The notes beneath the pieces were generated by a model that did not search any database, was not told the DNA's origin, and saw nothing but the letters and a program-made list of their open reading frames with translations. A DNA stretch of 32,758 bases, taken from positions 212,688-245,445 of the forward strand of contig NZ_KI271582.1 of NCBI RefSeq assembly GCF_000469325.1. The letters run 5' to 3'. This document shows positions 32,704 to 32,758 of the stretch, in pieces. Source of the stretch: Schleiferilactobacillus shenzhenensis LY-73. GTDB lineage: Bacteria; Bacillota; Bacilli; Lactobacillales; Lactobacillaceae. Both the position numbers and the translations under genes were made by a program. Positions within the stretch are counted from its first letter, which is position 1. Each line of letters opens with the position of its first letter.

Positions 32704-32758
32704 CGAGACCCGGCGATTTGGGCCCTCCGGCTGGCTGGGCGTGGAACGCCATGGGCAC
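32704..32758 (-). repeat. Partial palindromic repeat at the right edge
   Basis: On the minus strand the edge reads GTGCCCA-nn-GCGTTCCA, then a CCC and GCCGGAGGGCCC. The 26669-26830 element on the plus strand reads GTGCCCA-nn-GCGTTCCA (26786-26802) followed by CCCCC and GCGGAGCCC in its right arm. The match and order point to another copy in reverse orientation whose rest lies outside the window. Confidence 0.5.

Noticed and set aside
31808-32758. Long minus-strand open frame opposite ribU
   Set aside because: It is antisense to a well-supported ribU gene, the FMN riboswitch and two terminators, has no recognisable domain and no ribosome site; it arises from high GC content.

Overview
The window is a chromosomal stretch of a GC-rich low-complexity-genome Firmicute, most likely a member of the Lactobacillaceae. 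The evidence is the protein families and gene order: uvrC-nrdI-obgE, an OatA-type peptidoglycan O-acetyltransferase, dnaE-pfkA-pyk, and cvfB-xerD-ribT-scpA-scpB-rluB followed by an FMN-riboswitch-controlled ribU. Promoters are of the housekeeping sigma type, many with an extended TGn -10, and ribosome binding sites are strong. I cannot name the species.

Layout. 1-348: non-coding, with a structured repeat, a terminator and the uvrC promoter. 349-6109: uvrC, nrdI, obgE and oatA, all on the plus strand. 6191-11074: rnz, a short-chain dehydrogenase, a LapA-domain membrane protein and clpB. 11228-14716: a more AT-rich accessory operon of three multi-spanning permease-like proteins, an ABC ATPase and a membrane-anchored extracellular protein; the second permease gene carries a frameshift. 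14932-18484: rpmF (cysteine-free L32), then a coupled group of a DUF1836 protein, a cytoplasmic-type 5'-nucleotidase and a lipoprotein. 18492-19442: a lone GntR-type regulator on the minus strand. 19443-19926: palindromic repeats. 19927-20115: yjzD (minus), divergent from dnaE (20240). 20240-26534: dnaE, pfkA, pyk. 26920-31791: a DUF441 membrane protein, cvfB, xerD, ribT, scpA, scpB and rluB with many overlapping starts and stops. 31781-32606: promoter, FMN riboswitch, terminator and ribU.

Most of the window is core housekeeping: DNA repair and replication (uvrC, dnaE), chromosome resolution and condensation (xerD, scpAB), ribosome biogenesis and RNA modification (obgE, rpmF, rluB, rnz), lower glycolysis (pfkA, pyk), protein disaggregation (clpB), wall modification (oatA) and riboflavin uptake (ribU).

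Two things are not ordinary. First, a family of large imperfect palindromes sits in the gaps between transcription units (about 89-155, 15234-15372, 19625-19880 in two tandem copies, 26669-26830, and a partial copy running off the end at 32704-32758). Three copies share a conserved 3x3 internal loop (GGA facing GGA when read on the appropriate strand), and two abut the U-tract of a terminator. Second, the accessory ABC operon is an uncharacterised export or immunity-like system that appears to have been acquired and is now partly broken.
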